Source: Cytophagales bacterium
GTDB taxonomy: Bacteria > Bacteroidota > Bacteroidia > Cytophagales > Thermoflexibacteraceae
Length of the DNA stretch: 64,000 bases
Assembly (NCBI GenBank): GCA_013299115.1
Contig: JAAFKA010000020.1
Span: 1-64,000, forward strand
Reading direction: 5' to 3'
Position 1 is the first letter of the stretch. Each line of letters starts with the position of its first letter. A program made the translations under genes and the position numbers. Positions 33,992 through 42,441 of the stretch are shown one piece after another. The notes below the pieces were generated by a model. It saw only the letters and a list, made by a program, of their open reading frames with translations. It did no database searches and had not been told where the DNA came from.

Positions 33992-35707
33992 CTACAACCC
34001 CAAATCCTTACACACCGCATCTATTTTGGCACGCAAGGCAGTTTCGGTTTTGTCAAAATCTGTTTTGGTAGCCAATTTGGTGGCTACACTGAAATAAAAC
34101 TTGATTTTGGGTTCTGTTCCCGAAGGTCTTGCCGAAATTTTTACGCCATCGGCTGTGTAGAACTGCAAAACATCAGATTTGGGTTGCAAAATTGGTGTTT
34201 TTGTGCCTTTCACAAAGTCTGTTTCTACTAATAATTCATAGTCTAACAACCTCACCACTTGGCTACCATTGATAGTTTTAGGTGGATTTTGTCGCCAATT
34301 ACGCATCATTGCCTTGATTTCCTCTGCCCCGTCTTTGCCTTTTTTGGTGATAGAAACCAAATGTTCTAAATAAAAACCATACGTAAGGTAAGTATCTAAC
34401 AACATTTCAAACAAAGTCATGCCTTTGTCTTTGGCGTAGGCTACCATTTCGGCAATCAGTCCGCAAGACGCCACTGCATCTTTATCCCTAACGGCATCGC
34501 CTATCATATAGCCATAGCTTTCTTCACCTCCTGCAATAAACTGTTCTTTGCCCTCCAATTCGCGAATTAGAGAGGAAATATATTTGAAACCTGTCAAAGT
34601 GTTGTAGCATTTTACGCCATTTTCGGCTGCAATTTTGTCTATCAACTCCGTTGTAACAATGGTTTTAATCACGTTTTGCTTGCCATTAATTTTGCCCGCC
34701 TCTTTCCACGCCTGTATCATGTAGCCAATGAGCAAGGCACCTGTTTGGTTTCCATTCAGCAACACCCATTCGCCTTTGTGGTTCTTCACGCCAATTCCTA
34801 CCCTGTCGGCATCGGGGTCTGTTGCCATCACAATATCTGCATCAATTTCCTTTGCCTTGCGGAGTGCTAAGGTCATTGCCTCTTTTTCTTCGGGATTTGG
34901 ATAAACCACTGTCGGGAAGTTGCCATCGGGAGTGGCTTGTTCCTCCACGACAAAAACATTGGTAAAGCCCATTTTTTTGAGCAACTTCGGCACTAAGGTA
35001 ATGCCTGTGCCATGAATAGAGGAATAGACAATTTTGATACCTGCCTGTTTACGAATAGCCTCGCGTGAAACCGACAGTTCACAAATTTGGTCTAAGTAGA
35101 GGTTGTCAATTTCCTCGCCAATGTAAGCCACATTGCCTTCCAAACGGTTGAAATTGATAGCCTCAACAGACTGAATAGCATTGACTTCGGCTATGATGTT
35201 CTCGTCATGCGGGGGTGTAACCTGTGCGCCGTCTGTCCAATAAGCTTTGTAGCCGTTGTATTCCTTTGGGTTGTGGGAGGCGGTGAGAACCACGCCACTT
35301 TTGCAACCCAAATGGCGAATGGCAAAAGACAATTCGGGGGTTGGTCGCAATTCTTTGAAAAAATAGACGAAAATTCCGTTTGCCGAAAACACATCAGCCA
35401 CAATTCTCGCAAATTCGGGGCTGTTGTTTCGGCTGTCGTGGGCTACTGCCACTTTGATAGTTTCGCTGGGGAAGTTTTTTTTGAGGTAGTTTGCCAAGCC
35501 TTGCGTAGCTGCCCCAATCGTATATCGGTTCATGCGGTTTGTGCCTACGCCCATGATGCCTCGCAGTCCGCCTGTGCCAAACTCCAAATCTTTGTAGAAG
35601 GCATCGGTAAGGTCTTTTTCGGCAAGCTGCTTGATTGCCTCTTTGGTGGCTTGGTCATAATTGCCTGTGAGCCACGTGTTTACTTTGTGTTGAATGGTGG
35701 TGTCCAT
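33992..35707 (-). CDS. Phospho-sugar mutase (phosphoglucomutase/phosphomannomutase family)
   Basis: This 571-residue enzyme interconverts hexose-1- and hexose-6-phosphates. The family sites are all present: VVLTASHNPKEYNGYKAYW with the phospho-Ser, the magnesium loop DPDADRVGIG, the sugar-binding loop GGEESYGYMIGD and the phosphate-binding loop ISARPSGTEPKIKFYFSV. Length near 570 fits the PgcA-like group found in Bacteroidota. No neighbouring pathway genes refine the substrate. The gene appears intact. Confidence 0.93.
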   Translation of the reverse strand: MDTTIQHKVNTWLTGNYDQATKEAIKQLAEKDLTDAFYKDLEFGTGGLRGIMGVGTNRMNRYTIGAATQGLANYLKKNFPSETIKVAVAHDSRNNSPEFARIVADVFSANGIFVYFFKELRPTPELSFAIRHLGCKSGVVLTASHNPKEYNGYKAYWTDGAQVTPPHDENIIAEVNAIQSVEAINFNRLEGNVAYIGEEIDNLYLDQICELSVSREAIRKQAGIKIVYSSIHGTGITLVPKLLKKMGFTNVFVVEEQATPDGNFPTVVYPNPEEKEAMTLALRKAKEIDADIVMATDPDADRVGIGVKNHKGEWVLLNGNQTGALLIGYMIQAWKEAGKINGKQNVIKTIVTTELIDKIAAENGVKCYNTLTGFKYISSLIRELEGKEQFIAGGEESYGYMIGDAVRDKDAVASCGLIAEMVAYAKDKGMTLFEMLLDTYLTYGFYLEHLVSITKKGKDGAEEIKAMMRNWRQNPPKTINGSQVVRLLDYELLVETDFVKGTKTPILQPKSDVLQFYTADGVKISARPSGTEPKIKFYFSVATKLATKTDFDKTETALRAKIDAVCKDLGL

Positions 35708-35745
35708 TGGTTTTTGTGGTTATGGGTTATTGTTGGTTTTATAGA

Positions 35746-36903
35746 TTACCAACTTGTGCTTTCTAAATCTTGATAAATTTTGTCAATTGGACTAATTTTA
35801 GAATGAATACTATCTTTGTAAATTTGTTCTACAATGGTTTTTATTTTGGTTGTAGTTTCTAAGACAGTTTCACCGAATTGGTTATTGATTTGCTTTTTAG
35901 CTATCTCTTGTTCTTTATCTGTTTTTGTTTTGGCATTTTGCAAGGCTTTTTCTTTCAAATACCAAAATTGATAGTTTACAATAGGCAATAAAAATTCTTC
36001 AAAAACCCAATGACCTTTGAAGTATAAAAATAAATCATTTTCGTCAATATTATGCGATGATTTGAGTTGTGCTATCTTTTTTTGCTTTTCAGTTTCATCA
36101 AGCAGTTGCCCAAACCCTTGTGTTATCTCTATATTTACAATAACATCTTTTGCACGTTTAGTAATTTCAGCAATTATATTTTCTTGAAAATTTACTAAAT
36201 CTGTTTGTAAATTTTTGTTATCATTTTGCATATTTTTGCAAAATAATTCCATTTCCATTACTTCTTTCTGTACTTTTTTCCCCACCAATGGTTGTAAATC
36301 TTTGTAATCATTCTCAAAAGCATATAACCAATAGCAAAAGAGAGAGGAAAGAGCAGTAGAAAAATCTTTAAAAAGTTGCTCAAAATCTATTGTATGTATA
36401 GCACCCAAAGAATATTTTGCAAATTCTTTATTTAAAAATTTACCAATACTGTTATAATTTTCTATGCTATATGCGTGGGTGTGAAAAATATAAGGTTGGT
36501 TGAGATACCAAACTTTTGGCTGATACAAATACTTACTATCTGCATCAACACAGATAATTAAACGTAAGTTTACACTTCTATACTTTGTAGATTCCTGATA
36601 AGTTAAACCTGCAAAACTCAAAAAGTTATCCTTAACAAAATCACTACCTGTGTCACAATCCTCATGATTGCTGTTTTCAGTCGTATTGCTAACATAATTT
36701 GTTGCCAAAGGATAAAAAGGTATGTATTTTCTGTTTAAATCTTTGTTTGCAAAAAATGTAAAAAAAACTTCACCCCAAAATTTTTGGTCGTCTTTATAAT
36801 CTTCATGAATTGCCACCACTCCATTATAAACATCTTGGAAAATCACTGAGGCAAGAAGTCCCTCTATTTGTTCTTTGCTGAATTTGCTTCTTTCCCTTGC
36901 CAT
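35746..36903 (-). CDS. DUF4435 (TOPRIM-like) protein, AriB-like partner
   Basis: The 385-residue product shows the TOPRIM-type pattern of DUF4435: a first strand VVAIHEDYKDDQKFW with a conserved Glu at 34, then LRLIICVDADSKYL with D120-x-D122, then HTHAYSIENYNSI (SIEN at 146-149). The C-terminal half is helical. In PARIS systems the DUF4435 nuclease AriB is held by the ATPase AriA and released on phage attack, when it degrades tRNA. Here it starts on the stop codon of the ATPase gene (TAATG), so they are tightly coupled. DUF4435 membership is judged by motif only. Confidence 0.7.
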   Translation of the reverse strand: MARERSKFSKEQIEGLLASVIFQDVYNGVVAIHEDYKDDQKFWGEVFFTFFANKDLNRKYIPFYPLATNYVSNTTENSNHEDCDTGSDFVKDNFLSFAGLTYQESTKYRSVNLRLIICVDADSKYLYQPKVWYLNQPYIFHTHAYSIENYNSIGKFLNKEFAKYSLGAIHTIDFEQLFKDFSTALSSLFCYWLYAFENDYKDLQPLVGKKVQKEVMEMELFCKNMQNDNKNLQTDLVNFQENIIAEITKRAKDVIVNIEITQGFGQLLDETEKQKKIAQLKSSHNIDENDLFLYFKGHWVFEEFLLPIVNYQFWYLKEKALQNAKTKTDKEQEIAKKQINNQFGETVLETTTKIKTIVEQIYKDSIHSKISPIDKIYQDLESTSW

Positions 36904-38342
36904 TATTTTTTGAATTTTAGTTTATTCAAATACAAATCGTTGGCATCTATACTATAATACAGACGCAATTTTTCTACTTCTTGGGCTTCTGCTCCGCTTT
37001 TTGCTTTGCCGAGCAAAGTGCTAAAAGTGATAATATCGGGATAGACTTTTTTCTCTTGCATTTTATCCAATACAAATTTACCTTCTTCTATATTTTCTAT
37101 TTTTTTCAACCAAATATTAAAAGTCAAAATATTGGGTTCTTGGTTATATTTTGTGATTTCCTCATACATTTTCTTTGCATCATCAAAAGACGTAGCTTTT
37201 GAAATAAAGGTAGTAAAAGTTACCACATCAGGCTGGTTGGCTTGGCTAAATTGTTGTTCTTTTTGCTGAAACTCACCTAATAACTTCGTAAATAAAGCAT
37301 AGTCAATGGAGTGAAAAGTTTGGTTCAATGCTTGATTGAAAACAAATAATCTACCTATTCCGTCTTTTTTGGGGTTATTATTTGCTACTTTATAAGCATA
37401 AATTTCCCAAAAATGTGCCGTATCTTGTTCTTGTGTGTATGTATGTGCAGGTTGAGGTGCAATAGGCTCGTCTGTCATAATTTCATTCATTCTGACAAAT
37501 TTGTTTGCCCAACCTTCAATAAACATAGAAGTAGAATGAGTAGCCATAATAATCTGACAATTTGGGTTGAGTTCCCGAATGGTACGTATCAATTTACGTT
37601 GCCAAGTAATGTGCAGAGAAATTTCGGGTTCGTCAAGGAGCAAAATAGTAGGTTTGTTGTCTTGCAATAAAACTGTGAGCAAAATCAAAAATAATTGCTT
37701 TTCGCCAGATGATAGTAATTCATAGCTTATCTCTTTATCTGTTTGATAATTGATAAGAAAAACAAACCTGTCGTTATCAAAATCTTTGGCTGTTTCTTTA
37801 AATAATTCCTTTATTTTTGCACTAAAAAGATTTATTTTAGCATAAATATTTTGTAGTTTTTCTGCAATTTCTGCTGTGCTAAGTTTTGTGTTTTTAAGAA
37901 TTTCATTAGTTTTTGAAGCAATACTTGATTTTTGGGTAACAAAATATTGTTTCATCATTTCTATTTTGGCATTAATAGAATAAATATTTTTGCTATTTTC
38001 TGTTTCAAAACTTCTTACCAATTCAATGTTTATCTGTTGTAAATTTGGTTCTTCTCTAAGGTTAGGATTAGTTGCCACTAATTGTTTTTCGTCTATGGTA
38101 ATGGTTGTATCGTCAAAAAAAACTAATTCCATTTTTGAAACACGAGCAAATTTCTTGTACTCTATTTCTTCTACTTTATTCTTGTGTCTAAGAGTTTCAT
38201 ATACCAAATCAAGCAAGGTAGATTTGCCACTGCCGTTAATACCTTCCAATATGTTTACGTCAGCATCAAGTTCCCAAACAATATTTTTGGTAATATTATT
38301 GATACTAAAATTTGTAATTTTTATTTCTTTAATCAATTTCAT
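36903..38342 (-). CDS. PARIS-like ATPase with C-terminal PPR-like repeats
   Basis: The product has 479 residues. The first 300 form an SMC/AAA_21 ATPase: Walker A GINGSGKST (34-42), signature LSSGEKQ (210-216), Walker B ILLLDEPE (233-240) and THS (268-270). After an intervening region come three consecutive repeats of 32-33 residues: PDVVTFTTFISKATSFDDAK from 371, PNILTFNIWLKKIENIEEG from 403 and PDIITFSTLLGKAKSGAEA from 435. They match the pentatricopeptide (PPR) pattern, with each unit ending Pro-Asp or Pro-Asn. PPR repeats bind RNA and are rare in bacteria. The partner gene is the DUF4435 protein. This ATPase/PPR combination is not one I recognise from described systems. Confidence 0.8.
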   Translation of the reverse strand: MKLIKEIKITNFSINNITKNIVWELDADVNILEGINGSGKSTLLDLVYETLRHKNKVEEIEYKKFARVSKMELVFFDDTTITIDEKQLVATNPNLREEPNLQQINIELVRSFETENSKNIYSINAKIEMMKQYFVTQKSSIASKTNEILKNTKLSTAEIAEKLQNIYAKINLFSAKIKELFKETAKDFDNDRFVFLINYQTDKEISYELLSSGEKQLFLILLTVLLQDNKPTILLLDEPEISLHITWQRKLIRTIRELNPNCQIIMATHSTSMFIEGWANKFVRMNEIMTDEPIAPQPAHTYTQEQDTAHFWEIYAYKVANNNPKKDGIGRLFVFNQALNQTFHSIDYALFTKLLGEFQQKEQQFSQANQPDVVTFTTFISKATSFDDAKKMYEEITKYNQEPNILTFNIWLKKIENIEEGKFVLDKMQEKKVYPDIITFSTLLGKAKSGAEAQEVEKLRLYYSIDANDLYLNKLKFKK

Positions 38343-38375
38343 TGGTTTTGTTTTTTATATCTATATATACTTAGG

Positions 38376-38506
38376 TTGCAATACTATCAATTATCTATCA
38401 AAAATACAAACAGTAAATGATTTACTATTTTATGTAGCCAACCTACTCAAACCCAAAAAAATAATCCTTCCCCACCGCATACTGCTCACAAAGTTTTTCT
38501 AAGGCA
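38376..38506. repeat. 131-bp direct repeat, copy 1 (left of AIPR gene)
   Basis: It begins TTGCAATACTATCAATTATC and ends TTTTTCTAAGGCA, and is repeated nearly base for base at 40495-40624. The copies flank the AIPR gene. This copy contains the intact 3' end of the small gene at 38443-38601. Confidence 0.9.
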
Positions 38507-38601
38507 GCAACAAAAGTTTCGTCTTCGGTTGGTAGTTTGATAGACAAAGTAACTTGCAAATACGTAGTTTCGGTTGCGTTGGTTTCTTGTGTGGTTTCCA
38601 T
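38443..38601 (-). CDS. Small 52-residue hypothetical protein
   Basis: A frame from the ATG at 38601 reads METTQETNATETTYLQVTLS and ends LEKLCEQYAVGKDYFFGFE. Its last 20 codons recur, with slight changes, as the C-terminus of the broken nucleotidyltransferase frame at 40549-40776, because both lie in the direct repeat. The protein has a Thr-rich N-terminus and a charged helix. Function is unknown. It lies on the same strand as, and directly upstream of, the PARIS-like ATPase. Confidence 0.55.
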   Translation of the reverse strand: METTQETNATETTYLQVTLSIKLPTEDETFVAALEKLCEQYAVGKDYFFGFE

Positions 38602-38669
38602 TTTAATAGCAATTTAGGTTACAAATCTACAATTTTTATCAATAAAAACAGCAATTATTGGTAAAAAAA

Positions 38670-40475
38670 TTATTCAATTTTCAATGCACTCACATCTATA
38701 TATAAGTTACTAACTTTGTCTATGATTGCTTGCAAGGCTTTATGTGTTGAACTATAATCACGGGTCAAAAAAGTTTCAGGTACATCAAGTCCGAAGGTTT
38801 TGTTTATATTTTTTACTAACTTGATTTGTTGAATATTACTTGTAGGGTATTTTATTAAATTGTCTGCAAACCATTTTTTTATTATTTCTTGTTTTTGTTC
38901 TATAATTGCTTTGGTAATCTTAGCTTCTCTAACTAACAATTTATATAACCAAATATTAACAAATATGTCTATATGCGCCAACCCATACATCTGTGTATAA
39001 TATGTTTTTGATTTTCCTAATTGTATAAAATACAATAAATATAATTGACTATAAATTGGAGAATTTACATCTCCATTAAATAGCTTATGTAAACTGTGCT
39101 TTGAGTTGTTGGTGGCATTGAAAATATCCTTTAAAATATCCTCACTTGACATATTTGGACATTCTAAAAATGTTCTGTACCAATTTACCAACAAATATTC
39201 ACTACTAATTTGGTGTTGAAAATCTGTATTCGTAAAAGTTTCACCCTGTTTTGTCAAGTAGCCAATGCCTTTGTTTGCAAAAAATTCTTTGGTATAAACA
39301 TTAAATTTTTTGTTGCTCAATTTGTCTTTAAACCAAATAGCACTTTGCGTATTGGTGGCATCTGTTATCAAATCTATGAGTTCTTGGTCTTGGGTTTCAT
39401 AGAGTTTTACAGTCAAATAAACATCTTCCAAACTTTCTTTGTCTTTCAAATATTGTTGATAAACCAAATAAGAAGTTTGTAAACCATTGACAATCACAGG
39501 ATTTTCGCAAGGAATGACGTATTTTCCTAATTGTGTGGCTTGTGGCACAGTAAATTTTGAGCAGATAATAGTTAAATCATTGCTTAGAAATTGCAAATAC
39601 AGAGCTTGCGTTTCGGAGGCTAAGGTTTGTGCTATTTTTTCGTTGGTGCTGTTGTCTTTGCCAAGAAAACCCCTAATATTTTCGGCAAAAATCTTTTCAA
39701 TACTTCCATTGGTTGCTTTTTCCAACTCAAATAATTCGCACAATTCTAAGGCTTTCAACCGAAACAATAGGGCTTTTACATTCAAAATAGCAAAGCTAAT
39801 TAAAGCCTGCGTATCAGATTTGGCAGTAATGTTGGAGGGGGCTGGTTTAAAAGCAAATTCTACCTTTTTGCGTTTGTATTCTAATTTTATAAAATCATAA
39901 ATACGATTAAATAAATCGTGAATATCCCAAATTTCAAACTCATTAGGTTTGTGAAATTCTTGGAATAAACGTGAGTTTTCTTGGCTGTTTTTATTTCCAT
40001 TAAACACAAAATATAAGCAAGATGGAATTATTTTAGTGGCTGTAATGCTATCATATTCTTTGATTTTATGTTTTAAACCTGTTGCATTTTTTTTCGTTCC
40101 TTTAACGAAAATACTATCAAAATCATTTTTAAATTTTTCTAATTCATTTTGACTTAGGTTAGCCTGTCCAAATTTTTTAGAATTTTTACATTGAAAAACT
40201 TGCATTTTGGGCTTACCATTATCTTCACTAAAATAAATACCGTCTAAACCTCCGTCACTATCGTCAATAATAGCTGCTGTCATATAGACTTCATCTATGC
40301 TTTTATCTAAAATAACCGACATAGCAAAGATTTCAAAAGCTGTGTTTAATGCTTTTTCCTCTGCTTTTTCTTGTGAAATATTTTGTTTACTTTTCAGCAA
40401 TTCAACCAAATCTAATTGCTTAACTATTCTTTCCAAATAAGATTGAATAAACAAAATTCGGTTATCGTTATACAT
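38670..40475 (-). CDS. AIPR-family abortive infection protein with restriction-type nuclease fold
   Basis: The product has 601 residues. N-terminal IIDDSDGGLDGIYFSEDNGK (D78) followed by MQVFQCKNSKKF (Q95, K97) looks like a PD-(D/E)xK nuclease core. The middle has the AIPR signature: KIFAENIRGFLGKDNSTNEK and then NDLTIICSK, ENPVIVNGLQTSYLVYQQYL and DATNTQSAIWFKD. AIPR proteins are linked to phage resistance. It is a single-gene cassette with no methylase. It is bracketed by 130-bp direct repeats (38376-38506 and 40495-40624), suggesting arrival by recombination. Frame and motifs are intact. Confidence 0.88.
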   Translation of the reverse strand: MYNDNRILFIQSYLERIVKQLDLVELLKSKQNISQEKAEEKALNTAFEIFAMSVILDKSIDEVYMTAAIIDDSDGGLDGIYFSEDNGKPKMQVFQCKNSKKFGQANLSQNELEKFKNDFDSIFVKGTKKNATGLKHKIKEYDSITATKIIPSCLYFVFNGNKNSQENSRLFQEFHKPNEFEIWDIHDLFNRIYDFIKLEYKRKKVEFAFKPAPSNITAKSDTQALISFAILNVKALLFRLKALELCELFELEKATNGSIEKIFAENIRGFLGKDNSTNEKIAQTLASETQALYLQFLSNDLTIICSKFTVPQATQLGKYVIPCENPVIVNGLQTSYLVYQQYLKDKESLEDVYLTVKLYETQDQELIDLITDATNTQSAIWFKDKLSNKKFNVYTKEFFANKGIGYLTKQGETFTNTDFQHQISSEYLLVNWYRTFLECPNMSSEDILKDIFNATNNSKHSLHKLFNGDVNSPIYSQLYLLYFIQLGKSKTYYTQMYGLAHIDIFVNIWLYKLLVREAKITKAIIEQKQEIIKKWFADNLIKYPTSNIQQIKLVKNINKTFGLDVPETFLTRDYSSTHKALQAIIDKVSNLYIDVSALKIE

Positions 40476-40494
40476 ATATGTTATGTGCTTATGT

Positions 40495-40624
40495 TTGCAA
40501 TACTATCAATTATCTCTAAAAAATACAAACAGCAAATGATTTACTATTTTATGTAGCCAACCTACTCAAACCCAAAAAATAATCTTTCCCCACTGCATAC
40601 TGCTCACAAAGTTTTTCTAAGGCA
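40495..40624. repeat. 130-bp direct repeat, copy 2 (right of AIPR gene)
   Basis: It matches 38376-38506 over its whole length with few differences. It supplies the final 25 or so codons of the broken nucleotidyltransferase gene that follows on the minus strand. Confidence 0.9.
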
Positions 40625-40776
40625 CAAAGTTGGTAACAGATAGCTAAAATTTTGCGTCTTAAGCTATAAGAATGCACATTTTTTAGCACCACCAGCAAAT
40701 CATCATCGGAGTCGGGTTTTGCATTACCTTGTGCTTGCGAGCCAAACAGGACTAAACTTTGTAAATTTTTGCCCAA
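40549..40776 (-). pseudogene. MNT-type nucleotidyltransferase fragment fused to repeat-derived tail
   Basis: The frame reads LQSLVLFGSQAQGNAKPDSD and DDLLVVLKN, the catalytic GSxAxG and DxD of minimal nucleotidyltransferases (MNT antitoxins of the HEPN/MNT type). No ATG is present and a stop lies close upstream, so the first residues are missing. From ALEKLCEQYAVGKDYF on, the sequence is the duplicated end of the 38443 gene, not a natural nucleotidyltransferase C-terminus. No HEPN partner remains. It is best read as a hybrid relic. Confidence 0.65.
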
Positions 40777-40916
40777 AACTTCTTTGCAAATAACTGCCGA
40801 TTATTGAATCTGTGGTTTAATATACACATCGGAAAGTGGTTTTGGGATTTTAATTTCAAAAATACAGCATACACAACGTAAAGTGCCAAAGTTAGGGTTT
40901 TCACTCTTTTCCATAA

Positions 40917-40955
40917 AGAGTAACTCAACCACCAAAAGGTTGTACGAACAAAAAA
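40917..40955. repeat. 39-bp dispersed element, copy 1
   Basis: It begins AGAGTAACTCAACCACCAAA and continues AGGTTGTACGAAC plus A run; the identical 39 bases occur at 42301-42339. A small stem CAACC/GGTTG is embedded. Confidence 0.85.
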
Positions 40956-41044
40956 TTATTTCTTAAAAATAGTGAGATAAAATTCAGACGAGTTATCCAA
41001 AAATTCTTGGATAGTTGTTTTATTAGCTATCAAAATATCAGCAA

Positions 41045-41278
41045 TTACGTCAGTTGGGGCATTACCTGTGCGGAGGCAAACTGCAAAGCTGTGAAAATAT
41101 CGGTTGGCGTAAGTTCGGGAAAGTCTGCTATAATTTGCTCTACGGTCATACCTGTTGCCAACCATTCTAAAATATCGGCTACGGCTATTCGCATACCTCT
41201 GATACAAGGTTTACCACTGCGTTTGCCTTGTTCTATGGTAATGATATTTTTGTAGATATAAACAAATTGAGTGGACAT
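41045..41278 (-). CDS. Orphan DUF433 antitoxin-like protein
   Basis: This 77-residue DUF433 protein has ITIEQGKRSGKPCIRGMRIA, VADILEWLATGMTVEQIIAD and TPTDIFTALQFASAQ. It is a close relative in design of the antitoxin at 24152-24385. No DUF5615 toxin follows. The next 90 bases on the minus strand hold a short open stretch in another frame (IQEFLDNSSEFYLTIFKK) that I could not match to the toxin. It may be a solitary regulator or the survivor of a decayed TA pair. Confidence 0.75.
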   Translation of the reverse strand: MSTQFVYIYKNIITIEQGKRSGKPCIRGMRIAVADILEWLATGMTVEQIIADFPELTPTDIFTALQFASAQVMPQLT

Positions 41279-41327
41279 AAACAGAATTGGTTTTTACAAA
41301 GTTAATTATTTTTCAGAAACAAGTAAT

Positions 41328-42212
41328 CTATTGCTTTCTTTTTCTTACCACATAATTCGCCTTCACCTGAAAAGTGGTATCTGTGCCATCAGGTTTAAGA
41401 TATTTTATTTTTCCTGTTAGAGATTTTACCACACTGTCTTTGTGCTGTTTGGTGGTTGGAATAGTAATTAGAGCTAAATTGCCTTTTGTTTCCAAAGTCC
41501 ATTTTTTTTCATCTGTATTCAATTTAAATTCAATAATGTTAAACCGTTTAGTATAATCTGTCATAAACATTCTACCTTCATAAATATTTCCATTGGTAAT
41601 TGTTTGGTAAATTGGAACTTTCATTACAGGAGAACCAAAATAACATCTTATGACTACTCCTCCAATGCAAGCTATTAATCTATCTATGCTTTTGTAGTTA
41701 ATGGCGTGCAAATGATGTAAGATACCCAATTCTTGTTGTAACAAGAATGGTGCATAATAAGCCTCGTCTTGTAGGGTTTCGTAAAGTAACCTATCTTTAA
41801 ATTGGCTCAAAGAAGTATCTTGGGCTACAATAAAATTACTATAAATTGTATCTTGTGTATTCCAAAAAGCCAATTTTTGATTTGATAACCCCACTTTTAA
41901 ATTTGATTCTCCCAGTGTCATTGGTCTGTACTCTCCAATTAGGCTATCTGCGTATGCCTTTATTCTGCGGGCTTTGTTAAGATTAACCACGTCTTTTGGT
42001 GAATTTCCTTGCTCATAAGTCAATTCTTCGCCATGTAATACTAAGTAGTCAGTTTCATTTTTTATTTTTTTCAAACTCTTACCAATTACTTCATTTTGCA
42101 ACTGCACCATTTCCAAATCCACCTCCCGCAGTCGGGTATGCGTATGCGTGTGATAAGCAACCAAAATAGTTGCCAAGAGGACTAAAAGCCAAAGGAGGTG
42201 ATGTGTTTTCAT
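41328..42212 (-). CDS. Membrane-anchored protein of unknown function
   Basis: From the ATG at 42212 the product is 294 residues. The N-terminus MKTHHLLWLLVLLATILVAY is a signal anchor or uncleaved signal. Then come His/Thr repeats (HTHTHTRL), helices and a beta-rich C-terminus ending with GKIKYLKPDGTDTTFQVKAN. The ending resembles beta domains of periplasmic GldM-like proteins, but the rest does not, so I leave it unnamed. A dead copy of its first 27 codons lies at 155-238. Divergent from the type IX-secreted protein gene at 42442. Confidence 0.65.
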   Translation of the reverse strand: MKTHHLLWLLVLLATILVAYHTHTHTRLREVDLEMVQLQNEVIGKSLKKIKNETDYLVLHGEELTYEQGNSPKDVVNLNKARRIKAYADSLIGEYRPMTLGESNLKVGLSNQKLAFWNTQDTIYSNFIVAQDTSLSQFKDRLLYETLQDEAYYAPFLLQQELGILHHLHAINYKSIDRLIACIGGVVIRCYFGSPVMKVPIYQTITNGNIYEGRMFMTDYTKRFNIIEFKLNTDEKKWTLETKGNLALITIPTTKQHKDSVVKSLTGKIKYLKPDGTDTTFQVKANYVVRKRKQ

Positions 42213-42229
42213 ATTTTTTGTTTTTTCTG

Positions 42230-42293
42230 TAGTGCGGACTTTAGTCCGCACAATTACCTTATTGCGTCATGTGCGGACTAAAGTCCACACTAC
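42230..42293. repeat. Twin-palindrome REP doublet
   Basis: 42230-42252 and 42271-42293 are inverted copies of each other with one mismatch. Each copy is itself a hairpin (GTGCGGACT/AGTCCGCAC). An 18-base spacer separates them. The arrangement equals a bacterial BIME or miniature transposon unit and lies between divergent genes. Confidence 0.8.
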
Positions 42294-42300
42294 ATTATAT

Positions 42301-42339
42301 AGAGTAACTCAACCACCAAAAGGTTGTACGAACAAAAAA
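42301..42339. repeat. 39-bp dispersed element, copy 2
   Basis: Identical to 40917-40955 over 39 bases. It lies in the leader between the twin palindrome and the promoter of the 42442 gene. Confidence 0.85.
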
Positions 42340-42415
42340 ATATTTGTTGGTTGTTATTTGCCACAGAAAAGAACAGTTTTACCACAAATTGCGTTTATAA
42401 ATTCAGATAACCTAT

Positions 42416-42423
42416 TACCTTTG
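42416..42423 (+). promoter_or_regulatory. -7 promoter element of the secreted CHU_C protein gene
   Basis: TACCTTTG fits the TAnnTTTG box and lies 18 bases before the chosen ATG at 42442, which supports that start over the longer upstream frame. Confidence 0.6.
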
Positions 42424-42441
42424 CAACCAAACAACACAACG

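Noticed and set aside
38990-39500. Plus-strand frames opposite the AIPR gene
   Set aside because: They are shadows of the minus-strand gene: no start context and composition mirrors the codon pattern of AIPR.
40956-41043. Residual DUF5615 toxin behind the orphan DUF433
   Set aside because: The residues FLDNSSEFYLTIFKK do not contain or align with the SKDxDF or STGN motifs of the toxin.
41328-42212. GldM-like gliding motor protein
   Set aside because: Only the last strand region resembles a GldM beta domain. The length, the missing central domains and the absence of gldKLN neighbours argue against it.
42232-42441. Upstream extension of the CHU_C protein
   Set aside because: The frame runs through the twin palindrome and the 39-bp repeat, and the -7 box at 42416 lies after it.
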